A stretch of 64,000 nt of DNA. Origin: Desulfovibrio subterraneus (lineage in GTDB: Bacteria > Desulfobacterota > Desulfovibrionia > Desulfovibrionales > Desulfovibrionaceae). Position 1 is the first letter of the stretch; every line of letters starts with the position of its first letter. Below are positions 8,344 to 17,060 of the stretch, one piece after another. The stretch spans positions 845,227 to 909,226 of the forward strand of contig NZ_BLVO01000016.1 in the NCBI RefSeq assembly GCF_013340285.1. Direction: 5' to 3'. Made by a program: the position numbers and the translations under genes. The notes under the pieces were generated by a model, which was not told where the DNA came from, did no database searches, and saw only the letters and a list, made by a program, of their open reading frames with translations.

Positions 8344-9414
8344 CTAACCTCTTCTACTTCCTTTGAATTTGTGCAGGCTTGCGAGTATGGATGCCACAGC
8401 CTTGTACAGATCCTCGGGAATCATGTCCCCTACTTCCACCGACTTATACAAGGCACGTGCCAGAGGGACGTTTTCCCGCAGGGGAATGCCGTTTTCGCGG
8501 GCAATTTCCTTGATCTTCTCGGCGAGGTGGTCGGCACCCTTGGCCAGCACGCGGGGGGCCGGTGCCTCCAGCGCATCGTAGCGGATGGCAACGGCGATAT
8601 GGGTGGGGTTGGTGATAACCACGTCGGCCTTGGGTACGTCCTGCATCATGCGGCGCATCATCACCTGCAGCATCTTCTTGCGCTGTTCGGCCTTCACCTT
8701 GGGGTCGCCTTCGGCCTGCTTGCGTTCGTCCTTGACTTCGTCCTTGGTCATCTTGAGGTTTTCTTCATAGTCCCAGCGGGTGAACCAAAGGTCGCCGATG
8801 GCAATCAGGATCATGGGTACCAGCGCATACAGCACCATGCGGTGGCTGGTTTCCAGCATGTAGACGCTGAGTCCGGCTGCATCCATGTAATAGAGCGGCA
8901 GAAAGTTGTGCATTTCGGCCTTGAGCACCAGATAGGGGGCAAAGCCGATGGCCACGGCCTGCAGCAGGCTTTTACCGAGCCTGAGCAGGGTCTGCGGCGA
9001 AATGAACATGCGTTTGAGGCCCGCTATGATGTTGAACTGCATGCCCTTGAACTTGAATACTTGTGTTGTCCACAGCTTGCCGACCTGCAGGCGCATGTTG
9101 AGATAGGCCAGAAACCCGATGAAGATGAGAAGCGGCAGCAGCATCTTGGCCAGCTCGATGGATAACCACTGCATGAGGTCGTAGATGCTTTCGGGAGTGA
9201 CGGAAAAGGTCATGCTTTCACGCAGGAAACGGACCATGATCTTGTGCAGGCTGTCATAGATGACGCCGATCCATGCGTAGAGCCCATACATGCCCGCGAC
9301 AACGGAAACGACCTTGCCGAGCTCCTGCGATTTCGGAACATTGCCTTTGTTTCTGGCTTTTTTGCGATGCTTGTTTGTCGCTCGCTCTGTTCTGCTTGGG
9401 TCCTTCTGTGGCAT
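8344..9414 (-). CDS. flhB: Flagellar export switch protein FlhB
   Basis: 356 residues. FlhB switches the export apparatus from rod/hook to filament substrates through self-cleavage. A basic N-terminus rich in Thr, Lys and Arg precedes four membrane helices (about 30-210) and the cytosolic domain. The autocleavage tetrad NPTH is present in VVITNPTHIAVAIRYD (about residue 268), with the downstream PLARALYKSVEVGDMIP segment conserved. ATG at 9414 follows fliR by 12 bp. Confidence 0.97.
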   Translation of the reverse strand: MPQKDPSRTERATNKHRKKARNKGNVPKSQELGKVVSVVAGMYGLYAWIGVIYDSLHKIMVRFLRESMTFSVTPESIYDLMQWLSIELAKMLLPLLIFIGFLAYLNMRLQVGKLWTTQVFKFKGMQFNIIAGLKRMFISPQTLLRLGKSLLQAVAIGFAPYLVLKAEMHNFLPLYYMDAAGLSVYMLETSHRMVLYALVPMILIAIGDLWFTRWDYEENLKMTKDEVKDERKQAEGDPKVKAEQRKKMLQVMMRRMMQDVPKADVVITNPTHIAVAIRYDALEAPAPRVLAKGADHLAEKIKEIARENGIPLRENVPLARALYKSVEVGDMIPEDLYKAVASILASLHKFKGSRRG

Positions 9415-9426
9415 GCCGGAATCTCC

Positions 9427-10218
9427 TTATTTGGGAAGCGGAGACATGGCGTCAATGAGATGGCTGAACAGGGGCCCGATCTCAATGATGAAGTCGCCGA
9501 TGCGCCGGGACATGATGGTGAAGAGAAGGCCCATGAAGAAGAAGCCTACACCGATCTTCAGGGGAAAACCGAGCTGCAGAAGGTTCATCTGCGGTGCGGC
9601 ACGGCCCATGAGGGCGAGTGCCAGCTCCACGAGAAAGAGGGCAGCCATGACCGGGGCGGCTATTTTGACTGCCAGTGTGAACATGATGCCGGAAAGGTCC
9701 AGAATCTGGTGCACGATGGCCGGGCCGATGACCAGCTGGCCGGGAGGAATGGCCTCGAAGGTCTGGGCAAGCGCCCTGAGCATGTGCAGGTGGCCGTTCA
9801 GCGTCATGAAGGTGAGCAGCGAGACCAGGTAGAGAAAGTGCGAGGTGATGGAAACCGTGGTGCCGGTCAGCGGGTCGGCCACGTTGATCATGGTGAAGCC
9901 CATCTGGAAGCCGAGAATCTGGCCGCCGGTCTGGATGCCTGCAAAGATGAAGTCCACTGCAAGGGCCAGCACCAGTCCGAGAACGGCTTCGGAAGCCATT
10001 ATCCGGATAAGGTCGAAGGGGTGTTCGGGCATGGCCTGCCCCTTGATTGCAAGTGCCGGGAAAAGAGCCAGCGTCAGCACAATGCAGAGCGCCGCCTTTA
10101 CCGACTTCGGGGCGCTCTCTCCACCGAATACGGGGAGCATGAACACCACAAGGCTGAGGCGCATGAATGTCAGCAGGAAGCTGAAAAATTCGGTGGTATT
10201 GAAGTTGAACAGGTCCAT
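9427..10218 (-). CDS. fliR: Flagellar export gate protein FliR
   Basis: 263 residues from the ATG at 10218. FliR is the membrane subunit that combines with FliP and FliQ in the export gate core. The sequence starts MDLFNFNTTEFFSFLLTFMR, has about six membrane helices, and carries the family's FAGIQTGGQILGFQMGF segment. The reading frame stays open for 32 codons upstream, but that extension is hydrophilic and unlike family members, so the later ATG is chosen; neither start has a convincing ribosome-binding site. First gene of the flagellar operon visible here. Confidence 0.94.
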   Translation of the reverse strand: MDLFNFNTTEFFSFLLTFMRLSLVVFMLPVFGGESAPKSVKAALCIVLTLALFPALAIKGQAMPEHPFDLIRIMASEAVLGLVLALAVDFIFAGIQTGGQILGFQMGFTMINVADPLTGTTVSITSHFLYLVSLLTFMTLNGHLHMLRALAQTFEAIPPGQLVIGPAIVHQILDLSGIMFTLAVKIAAPVMAALFLVELALALMGRAAPQMNLLQLGFPLKIGVGFFFMGLLFTIMSRRIGDFIIEIGPLFSHLIDAMSPLPK

Positions 10219-10537
10219 GCCGTCTGATTTGCAAAGGGCGAGCCACTCACGCGTTGCAGATGCGCGCCAAGGATTTTCAGGGGTTGAAAGGCAACCGGCC
10301 GCGTTTTCGTCCATGCATGAGTCATGCTTTTGGCGGTGATCCGTTTATGCGGTTGCCAGCTCCTGAGATTGCCAGTTCCTGCGCTTGCGCTCGCTACAAT
10401 GCCGGAAGCGTGGTACAGAGAGTACAGGGAAGGCTGCGTCCATGGCTGGCATGCCGCCATGGGCGGGCGGGCTTGCCATCGGTCCTGTATTCTGGCAAGC
10501 CACGGGGACCATTGAACTGTGCATATATGGAGGACGC
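10219..10537. other. Divergent intergenic region between fliR and the purine gene
   Basis: About 320 bp with no convincing gene. It must hold the leftward promoter of the flagellar operon and the rightward promoter of the IMP cyclohydrolase gene. The only clear signal is the ribosome-binding site GGAGG at 10529-10533 before the ATG at 10538. I could not identify a sigma-54 or sigma-28 promoter with confidence. Confidence 0.5.
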
Positions 10538-11137
10538 ATGGACCTTTTGCCCATTAAACGAGCATTGCTCAGCGTGACCGACAAGTCCGGGCTGGTGGAG
10601 TTTGCCACCTTCCTGCACGAGAACGGCGTTGAGCTGGTATCTACCGGCGGCACGGCACGCATGCTTACCGAGGCGGGGCTGAAGGTCACGCCCGTGAGCA
10701 AGGTTACCGGTTTTCCGGAAATCCTTGGCGGACGCGTCAAGACGCTGCACCCGCATATTCATGCGGGCATCCTTGCCGACAAGGATAACCCCGAGCATCT
10801 TTCCACGCTGAAGGAACTGGGCATTGCCGCCTTTGATCTCATCGTGGTGAACCTGTACAACTTTGCAGAGGCCGCCCGTAAGGGACTGGATCTCAGAGCC
10901 GCCATCGAGGAAATTGATATCGGTGGTCCCTGCATGCTGCGCGCAACCGCCAAGAACTTCCACAGCATGCTGGTGCTGCCCGATCCGGCAGACTACGCTG
11001 AGGTTTCTGCGGAACTGAAGGCCAACGAAATGCGTGTGGGGCTGGAATTCCGCCGCCGCATGGCTGCCAAGACCTTTGAGCGCACCTCGAACTACGACCG
11101 CATGATTACCGACTACCTGTCTTCCAAGACAGCGTAG
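10538..11137 (+). CDS. Stand-alone IMP cyclohydrolase (PurH N-domain only)
   Basis: 199 residues, ATG at 10538 with GGAGG five bases upstream. It catalyses the last step of de novo purine synthesis, FAICAR to IMP. The MGS-like fold of the PurH N-terminus is complete: KRALLSVTDKSG, STGGTARML, TGFPEILGGRVKTLHPHIHAGIL, IVVNLYNF, and EIDIGGPCMLRATAKN. In most bacteria PurH is a fusion of about 520 residues that also contains AICAR transformylase; here the protein stops after the cyclohydrolase part, so the transformylase must come from another gene. The next gene, hflX, begins 63 bp downstream. Confidence 0.93.
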   Translation: MDLLPIKRALLSVTDKSGLVEFATFLHENGVELVSTGGTARMLTEAGLKVTPVSKVTGFPEILGGRVKTLHPHIHAGILADKDNPEHLSTLKELGIAAFDLIVVNLYNFAEAARKGLDLRAAIEEIDIGGPCMLRATAKNFHSMLVLPDPADYAEVSAELKANEMRVGLEFRRRMAAKTFERTSNYDRMITDYLSSKTA

Positions 11138-11200
11138 CCCGCGCACCGGCAACACCGGTACGTGCCATGTGTCTGACGTAACCGCCTCCGCAGGCCGGGC

Positions 11201-13102
11201 ATGACCCGCCTGCGGGGCGTTCGCGTATTCGGGAGCCGCAACGGCGGTTCCCTGTTTCACAACCCGTTCCAGAAGGAGCACGCCATAGCTTCCGTTCTCG
11301 GCAACACTCAGGGGCTCAAGCCCAGTCAACTCAAGGCGCTGCAGCGGCTCTATACCCGCAGATACCCCTCGCAGGGGGGCTACACGCTTGAGCAGGGGCG
11401 CGAACTTGCCGCGCTTTCCGCCAGCATTGCCCGCCAGATAGGTCTGCTTATCGACCGTCAGGGGCGGCCGCAGCTGGTCATCGTGGGCGACACCGGTGCC
11501 ATCTACATTCCCGAACTGCCCCGCGCCCGTCTGGGCAGCGGGCGTCTGCGCGGTCTGCGCCTCATGCATACCCACCTCACGGATACGCCGCTGTCGCAGG
11601 AAGACCTGATGGACATGCTCTTTCTGCGGCTCGATTCAGTGAGTGTGCTCACGCTGGACGAGTTTGGCTCTCCGGCGCGGTTTCAGTTTGCGCATCTGCT
11701 GCCCACCCGGCAGGAAGAGGACGATGACACCGGGGCAGAAGAAGTCGTTTCCGTCAGCCGCCGCGCGCCGCGCAGGGGAGAAGTGTTGCCCGACGGGCCC
11801 AAGCCCTACACCCTGCACGACTTGGAGCCGTGGGACAGGGTTGAGGTGGACTTCAATGTCCAGACCGAGGCGCTGGAAGATGAAATGGCGCGCGCTCTCA
11901 CCGATGCCCGCGTGGCCGACGGCGATGGAGAACGCGCCGTTCTGGTGAGCGTGAGCACCCAGCCGCGCAAGGTGCAGGAATCCTATCTGGAAGAGCTGCG
12001 CGAACTGGCCCGTACCGCAGGCATTGCCGTGGTGGGGCAGATCATCCAGCGTGTGCCGCAGATGAACCCCAAGTTCATCATGGGCAAGGGCAAGCTGGCC
12101 GAGCTTGAGGTGCTGTGCCTGCAGGGGAACGCCGGACTTGTGGTCTTTGACGGCGAACTGTCGCCTGCGCAGCTGCGTAACCTGACGGATGCCACCGAGC
12201 GCAAGGTGCTGGACCGCACCCAGCTCATTCTCGATATTTTCGCCCAGCATGCAACATCGCGTGCGGGCAAGCTGCAGGTGGAAATGGCCCAGCTGCAGTA
12301 CACCATGCCCCGCCTTGTGGGGAAGAACCGCGCCATGGACAGGCTGATGGGCGGCATCGGCGGCCGTGGTCCCGGTGAAACCAAGCTGGAGACGGACCGA
12401 CGCAAGATCCGCGACCGCATTGCGCGCATCAAGGGCGAGCTGAAGACGCTGAGCAAACAGCGCTCATACGCCCGCGACCGCCGCGCAAAGGCCCGCGTGC
12501 CTGTGGCCGCACTGGTGGGCTATACCAACGCGGGCAAGTCCACCACGCTGAATACTCTGACCAACTCCGATGTGCTGGCGGAAAACAAGCTTTTTGCCAC
12601 GCTGGACCCGACCACCCGCAGGCTTCGTTTTCCGATGGAGCGCGAGTTGATTCTCACGGATACCGTGGGATTCATCCGCAGTCTGCCCAGAGAACTGAAA
12701 GAAGCTTTCGAGGCCACCCTTGAAGAACTGGAAGCCGCCGACCTGCTGCTGCACGTGGCGGATGCCGGACATCCCGAGGTGGACAAGCAGATTACCGCCG
12801 TGGAATCCATTCTGAACGAACTGGGGCTGCACGATATTCCCACCATACTCATTCTGAACAAGTGGGATACGCTGGACGAAGAGGCCCGTCAGGGCATGCG
12901 GTATTCCTACCCGCAGGCCATACCCATCAGCGCGAGCAGCGGCGAAGGGCTGGATGATCTTTCCAAGGCCATTGTCTCCCGCGTGGACTGGGAGCGCGGG
13001 CTTGTGCAGTATCAGGGCATCATGGCCGAAGAGGTCGTGGAGGATGTCCCCTATGATGAATGGGACGCCTGGGACGGCGACGGCAAGGGAATCATTCAGT
13101 AG
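11201..13102 (+). CDS. hflX: Ribosome-associated GTPase HflX with N-terminal extension
   Basis: 633 residues from ATG 11201, well above the roughly 430 of E. coli HflX. HflX binds the 50S subunit and splits stalled ribosomes. The core starts near residue 240 (VLVSVSTQPRKVQESYLEELRELA) with the HflX fold (INP-like MNPKFIMGKGKLAEL), GGIGGRGPGETKLETDRR, and the GTPase motifs GYTNAGKST, DPTTR, DTVGF and NKWD. The extra N-terminal 200 residues (IGLLIDRQGRPQLVIVGDTG, then LRLMHTHL) look like a separate alpha/beta domain. The start is uncertain because no clear ribosome-binding site precedes 11201. A rho-independent terminator follows. Confidence 0.93.
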   Translation: MTRLRGVRVFGSRNGGSLFHNPFQKEHAIASVLGNTQGLKPSQLKALQRLYTRRYPSQGGYTLEQGRELAALSASIARQIGLLIDRQGRPQLVIVGDTGAIYIPELPRARLGSGRLRGLRLMHTHLTDTPLSQEDLMDMLFLRLDSVSVLTLDEFGSPARFQFAHLLPTRQEEDDDTGAEEVVSVSRRAPRRGEVLPDGPKPYTLHDLEPWDRVEVDFNVQTEALEDEMARALTDARVADGDGERAVLVSVSTQPRKVQESYLEELRELARTAGIAVVGQIIQRVPQMNPKFIMGKGKLAELEVLCLQGNAGLVVFDGELSPAQLRNLTDATERKVLDRTQLILDIFAQHATSRAGKLQVEMAQLQYTMPRLVGKNRAMDRLMGGIGGRGPGETKLETDRRKIRDRIARIKGELKTLSKQRSYARDRRAKARVPVAALVGYTNAGKSTTLNTLTNSDVLAENKLFATLDPTTRRLRFPMERELILTDTVGFIRSLPRELKEAFEATLEELEAADLLLHVADAGHPEVDKQITAVESILNELGLHDIPTILILNKWDTLDEEARQGMRYSYPQAIPISASSGEGLDDLSKAIVSRVDWERGLVQYQGIMAEEVVEDVPYDEWDAWDGDGKGIIQ

Positions 13103-13126
13103 CAGTGATGTTGTTTGAAGTATGTG

Positions 13127-13158
13127 AAAAGGCCGGAGCGGCGACGCTCCGGCCTTTT
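13127..13158. terminator. Bidirectional rho-independent terminator after hflX
   Basis: Stem GGCCGGAGCG / CGCTCCGGCC with loop GCGA-like centre, A4 before and T4 after, so it can work on both strands: for hflX on the plus strand and for the unknown gene ending at 13176 on the minus strand. Nearly the same stem occurs at 15854-15886. Confidence 0.88.
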
Positions 13159-13175
13159 GTTAGTCGCGAAATAAA

Positions 13176-14171
13176 TCATAAAAATAGATTGCTGGCTAGC
13201 GATGTGCGGGTAGTGATGAGATCGCGAGAAAAGTCATGCGAGTCTGTATAGGCAAGGTAGTATTTAGTGTTGTTTTTTACTCCTAAAAGTAACCGCCTTG
13301 GGCCACTGGTTTTAATCCCCGTACGTGTTGGGGGGAGTACATCTATTCGATAAAGTGTGTATCCATTGATTAGTTTGGGTGTGTTTGGGTGCCAGTCTAT
13401 GCTGTGCGTGATGGCTCTTCCTTCAGGGGATGTTCTGCTTGGATATGCATATGATCTGAATAATGAAAATACAATGTGCTCTAGCGGTGTTGTTGACTTC
13501 CGGATGTCGTGGATAATGTCAGGATGTAGGAGATAGCTGTCTTGTTTGGGTAGGAGATTTTCTGGGGTATCGTGTAAACATGCGAGTAGATAGGATAATA
13601 TTTTGATTTTGTTATGGTCTGTGTCGGGTTTGGATGTGTACCATGTGTCTATTGTTGTCTGGCATATCTGTTTTATTCTTGTCTTAAATGTGTTTATGTT
13701 GTTGGCTGTTATTTGTGGTATGTTTATTGTTATTGAGCATGGTTTGCCTCTTCCGCATGCATTGCAAGTTTCTTTTTTGATTGTCTGTGCAGTTCCGCCT
13801 ATAGAAAAAGGGAGTTTTTCATTGTGAACTGTTGATGCAATGAAGTTGTATATTGCTGGTGCGGTGTGTTCGTTTGGAAATAAATTTAATGTGTTGGTGT
13901 TTTTGCATCCATCTCTATGTGGTGATTTGACAAATCCTATGTTGATTTGTGGGTCAGACTCTATTGTTTCCATAAACATATTTAGCAACATGTTGGAGTG
14001 AAAAGCTGGCTTAATTTCTATAGGAATGGCAAGAAAAATTAAGCTCTTGATATTTTGTATTTCATTTTTTATCGTATAAAAAAGCTCAGCGTTTGTTTTG
14101 TTTGTCGGGTCCCATAGAGATGCTTCTATTTCTGGAGATGGGCAAGCTAAGGTGGTGAAGCTATTGTCCAT
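13176..14171 (-). CDS. Unknown partner protein of the AAA ATPase (putative defence effector)
   Basis: 331 residues, AT-rich and unlike its surroundings in codon use. The ATG at 14171 overlaps the end of the ATPase gene by 11 bp, so the two are translationally coupled. No family is recognised. Visible: a Cys cluster CNACGRGKPC at about 135-144 that could bind zinc, and a C-terminal part (from about residue 235) with HIVFSLFRSYAYP, HSIDWHP, GPRRLLLGVKNNTKYYLAY and TDSHDF, which contains the kinds of His, Arg, Lys and Asp that a nuclease or other toxin might use. Functional role as effector of an abortive-infection type pair is inference from the partner only. Confidence 0.6.
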   Translation of the reverse strand: MDNSFTTLACPSPEIEASLWDPTNKTNAELFYTIKNEIQNIKSLIFLAIPIEIKPAFHSNMLLNMFMETIESDPQINIGFVKSPHRDGCKNTNTLNLFPNEHTAPAIYNFIASTVHNEKLPFSIGGTAQTIKKETCNACGRGKPCSITINIPQITANNINTFKTRIKQICQTTIDTWYTSKPDTDHNKIKILSYLLACLHDTPENLLPKQDSYLLHPDIIHDIRKSTTPLEHIVFSLFRSYAYPSRTSPEGRAITHSIDWHPNTPKLINGYTLYRIDVLPPTRTGIKTSGPRRLLLGVKNNTKYYLAYTDSHDFSRDLITTRTSLASNLFL

Positions 14172-15687
14172 TGGACAGTCTCGCTATTCGAATGTTGTTG
14201 AGTTCTTCGACCATTTTCTTTTTTTCATTTAAAAAGCCTTCTGGTTGGTTTTTGATAAATCCCAACTCATCGAATGAGATGCTTTCGAGGTTTGACGATC
14301 CATTTTTTTTGTTTACCCAATACATTTTTATCTTGTCTGAAGTATCTTGGTATTTTACGCAGTTGAATATCATTTTGTCTATGAGGTATTCACTGTGTGT
14401 TTCGATTATTATGTGTTTTCCAGTGAGTGCAAGTTGTAGAAAAAAGTCTGCAAGAATTGATTGTATTGAAGGATGTAGGTGTGTTTCTGGTTCATCTACA
14501 ATATATATATTGTTATTTAGGCCAGATAGTATTTTAAATATCGTTGGTATGAGTTGGCTTGTTCCGAATCCAACGTTGTTTATAGGGGTATATTTCCCTG
14601 ATATTTGAATGAATATTTCTGTACTTATTCCAGGGATTGTTTCTTGTATTTTTACTTTTTCGGCGAGCTTGAATTTTTCAACAAGCCAGTAGTTGATTGC
14701 TTGTTTTAAGCTCCCTTTTATGGGTTTGTTGTTTTCAATGTCGTAGGCGTAGTTGATGTATGTATTTCTGATTCTATTATATCCGCTTAGCGGAGTCTCT
14801 TCAGGGTCAAGGTATATTCTTTTGGGAAGACCTCTGAATGGGGGTATGTGTATTGTTTTTTCTATGGTTGGGGTGTGGTGTTCGTCCTGTAGTGATGTTG
14901 TGTTTAGAAGTGTTATCTGTTCAAGGTGTATACTTTGATCATACATTTGTTCTTTAATTTCTTCAAAATCTATGTGTTCTTGTATTTCTTCTAGGTAAGC
15001 GCATTTCATATCTTCAAAATGAATATTAAATTTATTCAGTTTCCTATCTGAAATATCGATACAAAGCGCATTGCTGAAAGTTACATTGTTTTTGAAAATT
15101 CTGCATATTTTGCAGAATCTTTCGTCTTCGCTTGTGTCGTTGTGTATTTTTAATTTGTTTTTTACAATAGATAATCCATGTTTTTGTAATATGTTGCTAA
15201 GGTCGTAGCTGGAAAAAGATAGTATCTCATTTGCGCTGATTTCCCATGTGTCATTTTTTAAGCTTACACAGTAAGAGCCTATTTTGTTATGTGTTGTATA
15301 TTTTATTTTAGATAAGAAAAAGTTTATTCCAAGTTCTTCGTTGTATCCTGTTGACTGTTCATTCTCTGGAAGAGAAAATGTGTATTCAATTTTTGATTTT
15401 TCATTAATTTTAAAATAAAAATATATTGATTTATCATTTTCGTCGCTCAAAATTTCTGAGTTTGTTCCTAGTGTGACGAGGCTCCCGTTGAGTTTTAAGA
15501 AAGGTAATTTGTTTCCTTTTATGTCATAAAAGTTATACCCAAATGATTGCTGTAATAAGAGGATGGCTTGGTATATTGTGCTTTTACCTGAGCTGTTAAG
15601 GCCAGAGAATAGTGTGATATTTCCAAATGGAATTTCGGTATACTCTGAGAACGATTTGAAGTTTCGTATGCCAATTCCCGTTATCAT
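14161..15687 (-). CDS. SMC-like AAA ATPase with DUF3696-type C-terminus (putative defence ATPase)
   Basis: 508 residues from the ATG at 15687, which has GAGG five bases upstream; an upstream TTG at 15717 is less likely. The N-terminus MITGIGIRNFKSFSEY begins an ABC/SMC-type head: Walker A GLNSSGKST (about 29-37), VGFGTSQLIPTIF (signature-like), Walker B NIYIVDEPETHLHPSIQ, and the switch His in IIIETHSEYLIDK. The C-terminus DELGFIKNQPEGFLNE matches the motif seen at the end of DUF3696 proteins. Such ATPases occur in OLD-like, AbiL-like and other phage-defence operons. Strongly AT-rich. Alternative: a DNA repair or RecF-type ATPase. Confidence 0.82.
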   Translation of the reverse strand: MITGIGIRNFKSFSEYTEIPFGNITLFSGLNSSGKSTIYQAILLLQQSFGYNFYDIKGNKLPFLKLNGSLVTLGTNSEILSDENDKSIYFYFKINEKSKIEYTFSLPENEQSTGYNEELGINFFLSKIKYTTHNKIGSYCVSLKNDTWEISANEILSFSSYDLSNILQKHGLSIVKNKLKIHNDTSEDERFCKICRIFKNNVTFSNALCIDISDRKLNKFNIHFEDMKCAYLEEIQEHIDFEEIKEQMYDQSIHLEQITLLNTTSLQDEHHTPTIEKTIHIPPFRGLPKRIYLDPEETPLSGYNRIRNTYINYAYDIENNKPIKGSLKQAINYWLVEKFKLAEKVKIQETIPGISTEIFIQISGKYTPINNVGFGTSQLIPTIFKILSGLNNNIYIVDEPETHLHPSIQSILADFFLQLALTGKHIIIETHSEYLIDKMIFNCVKYQDTSDKIKMYWVNKKNGSSNLESISFDELGFIKNQPEGFLNEKKKMVEELNNIRIARLSNGQ

Positions 15688-15853
15688 GTTTGCCTCAATG
15701 TTGTTGATTGTTATCAATTTGTGCTTATTATTTTTCGACTATGTTTTTCAAGTCTTTTGTGTTGGTAGTAATGCCGTTATGTTTCGCCGTATAGATTATT
15801 CCGACGATGCTGGTAGTTTTTTTACTCCTTATTGACAGCAAGTTATCCTATAA

Positions 15854-15886
15854 ATAAGGCCGGAGCGCACCCGCTCCGGCCTTTTA
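15854..15886. terminator. Terminator between the AT-rich island and the alcohol dehydrogenase
   Basis: 12-bp stem AAGGCCGGAGCG / CGCTCCGGCCTT with loop CACC. It terminates the leftward alcohol dehydrogenase gene (stop at 15909). The stem is base-for-base that of the hairpin at 13127-13158; only the loop differs. Confidence 0.85.
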
Positions 15887-15908
15887 TATTTGCGTATCCG
15901 CTTGGTAA

Positions 15909-17060
15909 CTACAGGGCCAGCTTCAGGATGGCGCGGCAGTCTTCGGGGGTGATGTCTCCGCGCTCACCCATGCCGGTGCGGTTGTGTTCCGCAAGGCTCT
16001 GCACGGCCTTGTCGATGGCGGCGGCATCAAGCCCTGCATCGGTCAGGGATACAGGCACCTGCATGGTACGGAAGAAGTCGATAGTTACGGCAATGGCCTT
16101 GTCGATGCGCTCTTCGGCGGTGCCTTCGGTTATGCCGAAAACACGCTCGGCATACTGCAGCAGCTTGCCTTCCTTCTGCGTGCGTCTGTAGCGCATGACC
16201 GCAGGCAGCACGATGCTGAGGGTTCTGCCGTGATCCAGTCCGAAGTGACCGGTAAGTTCATGGCCGATCATGTGGGTGGTCCAGTCCTGCGGCACGCCGC
16301 AGCCGATGAGATCGTTCAGGGCAAGGGTGGCAGTCCACATGATGTTCGCGCGCACGGCAAGGTTTTCCGGCGTGGCAAGGGCCTTGGGACCTTCTTCTAT
16401 CAGGGTGAGCAGCAGGCCTTCCGCAAAGCGGTCCTGCACCTTGGCGTTGACCGGATAGGTCAGGTATTGTTCCATGGTGTGCACAAAGGCATCTACAACG
16501 CCGTTGGCTACCTGACGCGGCGACAGGCTGAGCGTGGTTGCGGGGTCGAGCACGGCAAACTTGGGGCGCACAGGTTCGGAAACGAAGAAGAGCTTGTCGC
16601 TGCCACGGGAAACCACGGCTCCGCCGTTGCTTTCCGAACCGGTGGCGGGCAGGGTGAGCACGCAGCCGATGGGCAGGGCCTGCGACACGGATTCGAAGTT
16701 GGCCAGAATGTTCCACGGGTCGCCCTTGGTGTAGGGCACGGCTGCGGCGATGAATTTGGTGCCGTCCAGCACGGATCCGCCGCCCACAGCGAGCAGGAAG
16801 TCGAAGCCTTCTTCACGGATGCGGGCCACGGCCTTCATCAGGGTGTCGTACTGCGGGTTGGGCTCAATGCCTCCGAACTCGCTCCATGTATGAGCGGCAA
16901 GCGCTGCGGCGACCTGATCGTACACGCCGTTTTTCTTGATGGAGCCTCCGCCGTAGGTGACCAGCACCTTGGCGTTTGCGGGAATGGCGTCGGCAATGCC
17001 CTTGATCTGGCCTTCGCCGAAGATGATGCGGGTGGTGTTCTGGTAAATGAAGTTGTTCAC
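15909..17060 (-). CDS. Iron-containing NADPH-dependent alcohol/aldehyde dehydrogenase, YqhD-like
   Basis: 383 residues from the GTG at 17060, chosen because AGGAGA lies at the right distance and the protein then begins NNFIYQNTTRIIFGEGQI as in YqhD/BdhA proteins. This family reduces short-chain and reactive aldehydes. Seen: the nucleotide-binding YGGGSIKKNGVYDQV, LLAVGGGSVLDGTKFIAA, LTLPATGSESNGGAVV, and the metal ligands in ANGVVDAFVHTMEQY, HMIGHELTGHFGLDHGR. It is divergent from an AraC regulator, the same arrangement as yqhD and yqhC in E. coli, which suggests aldehyde-responsive control. Confidence 0.92.
   Translation of the reverse strand: MNNFIYQNTTRIIFGEGQIKGIADAIPANAKVLVTYGGGSIKKNGVYDQVAAALAAHTWSEFGGIEPNPQYDTLMKAVARIREEGFDFLLAVGGGSVLDGTKFIAAAVPYTKGDPWNILANFESVSQALPIGCVLTLPATGSESNGGAVVSRGSDKLFFVSEPVRPKFAVLDPATTLSLSPRQVANGVVDAFVHTMEQYLTYPVNAKVQDRFAEGLLLTLIEEGPKALATPENLAVRANIMWTATLALNDLIGCGVPQDWTTHMIGHELTGHFGLDHGRTLSIVLPAVMRYRRTQKEGKLLQYAERVFGITEGTAEERIDKAIAVTIDFFRTMQVPVSLTDAGLDAAAIDKAVQSLAEHNRTGMGERGDITPEDCRAILKLAL

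Noticed and set aside
10394..11575. Minus-strand frame opposite IMP cyclohydrolase
   Set aside because: Shadow of a conserved gene.
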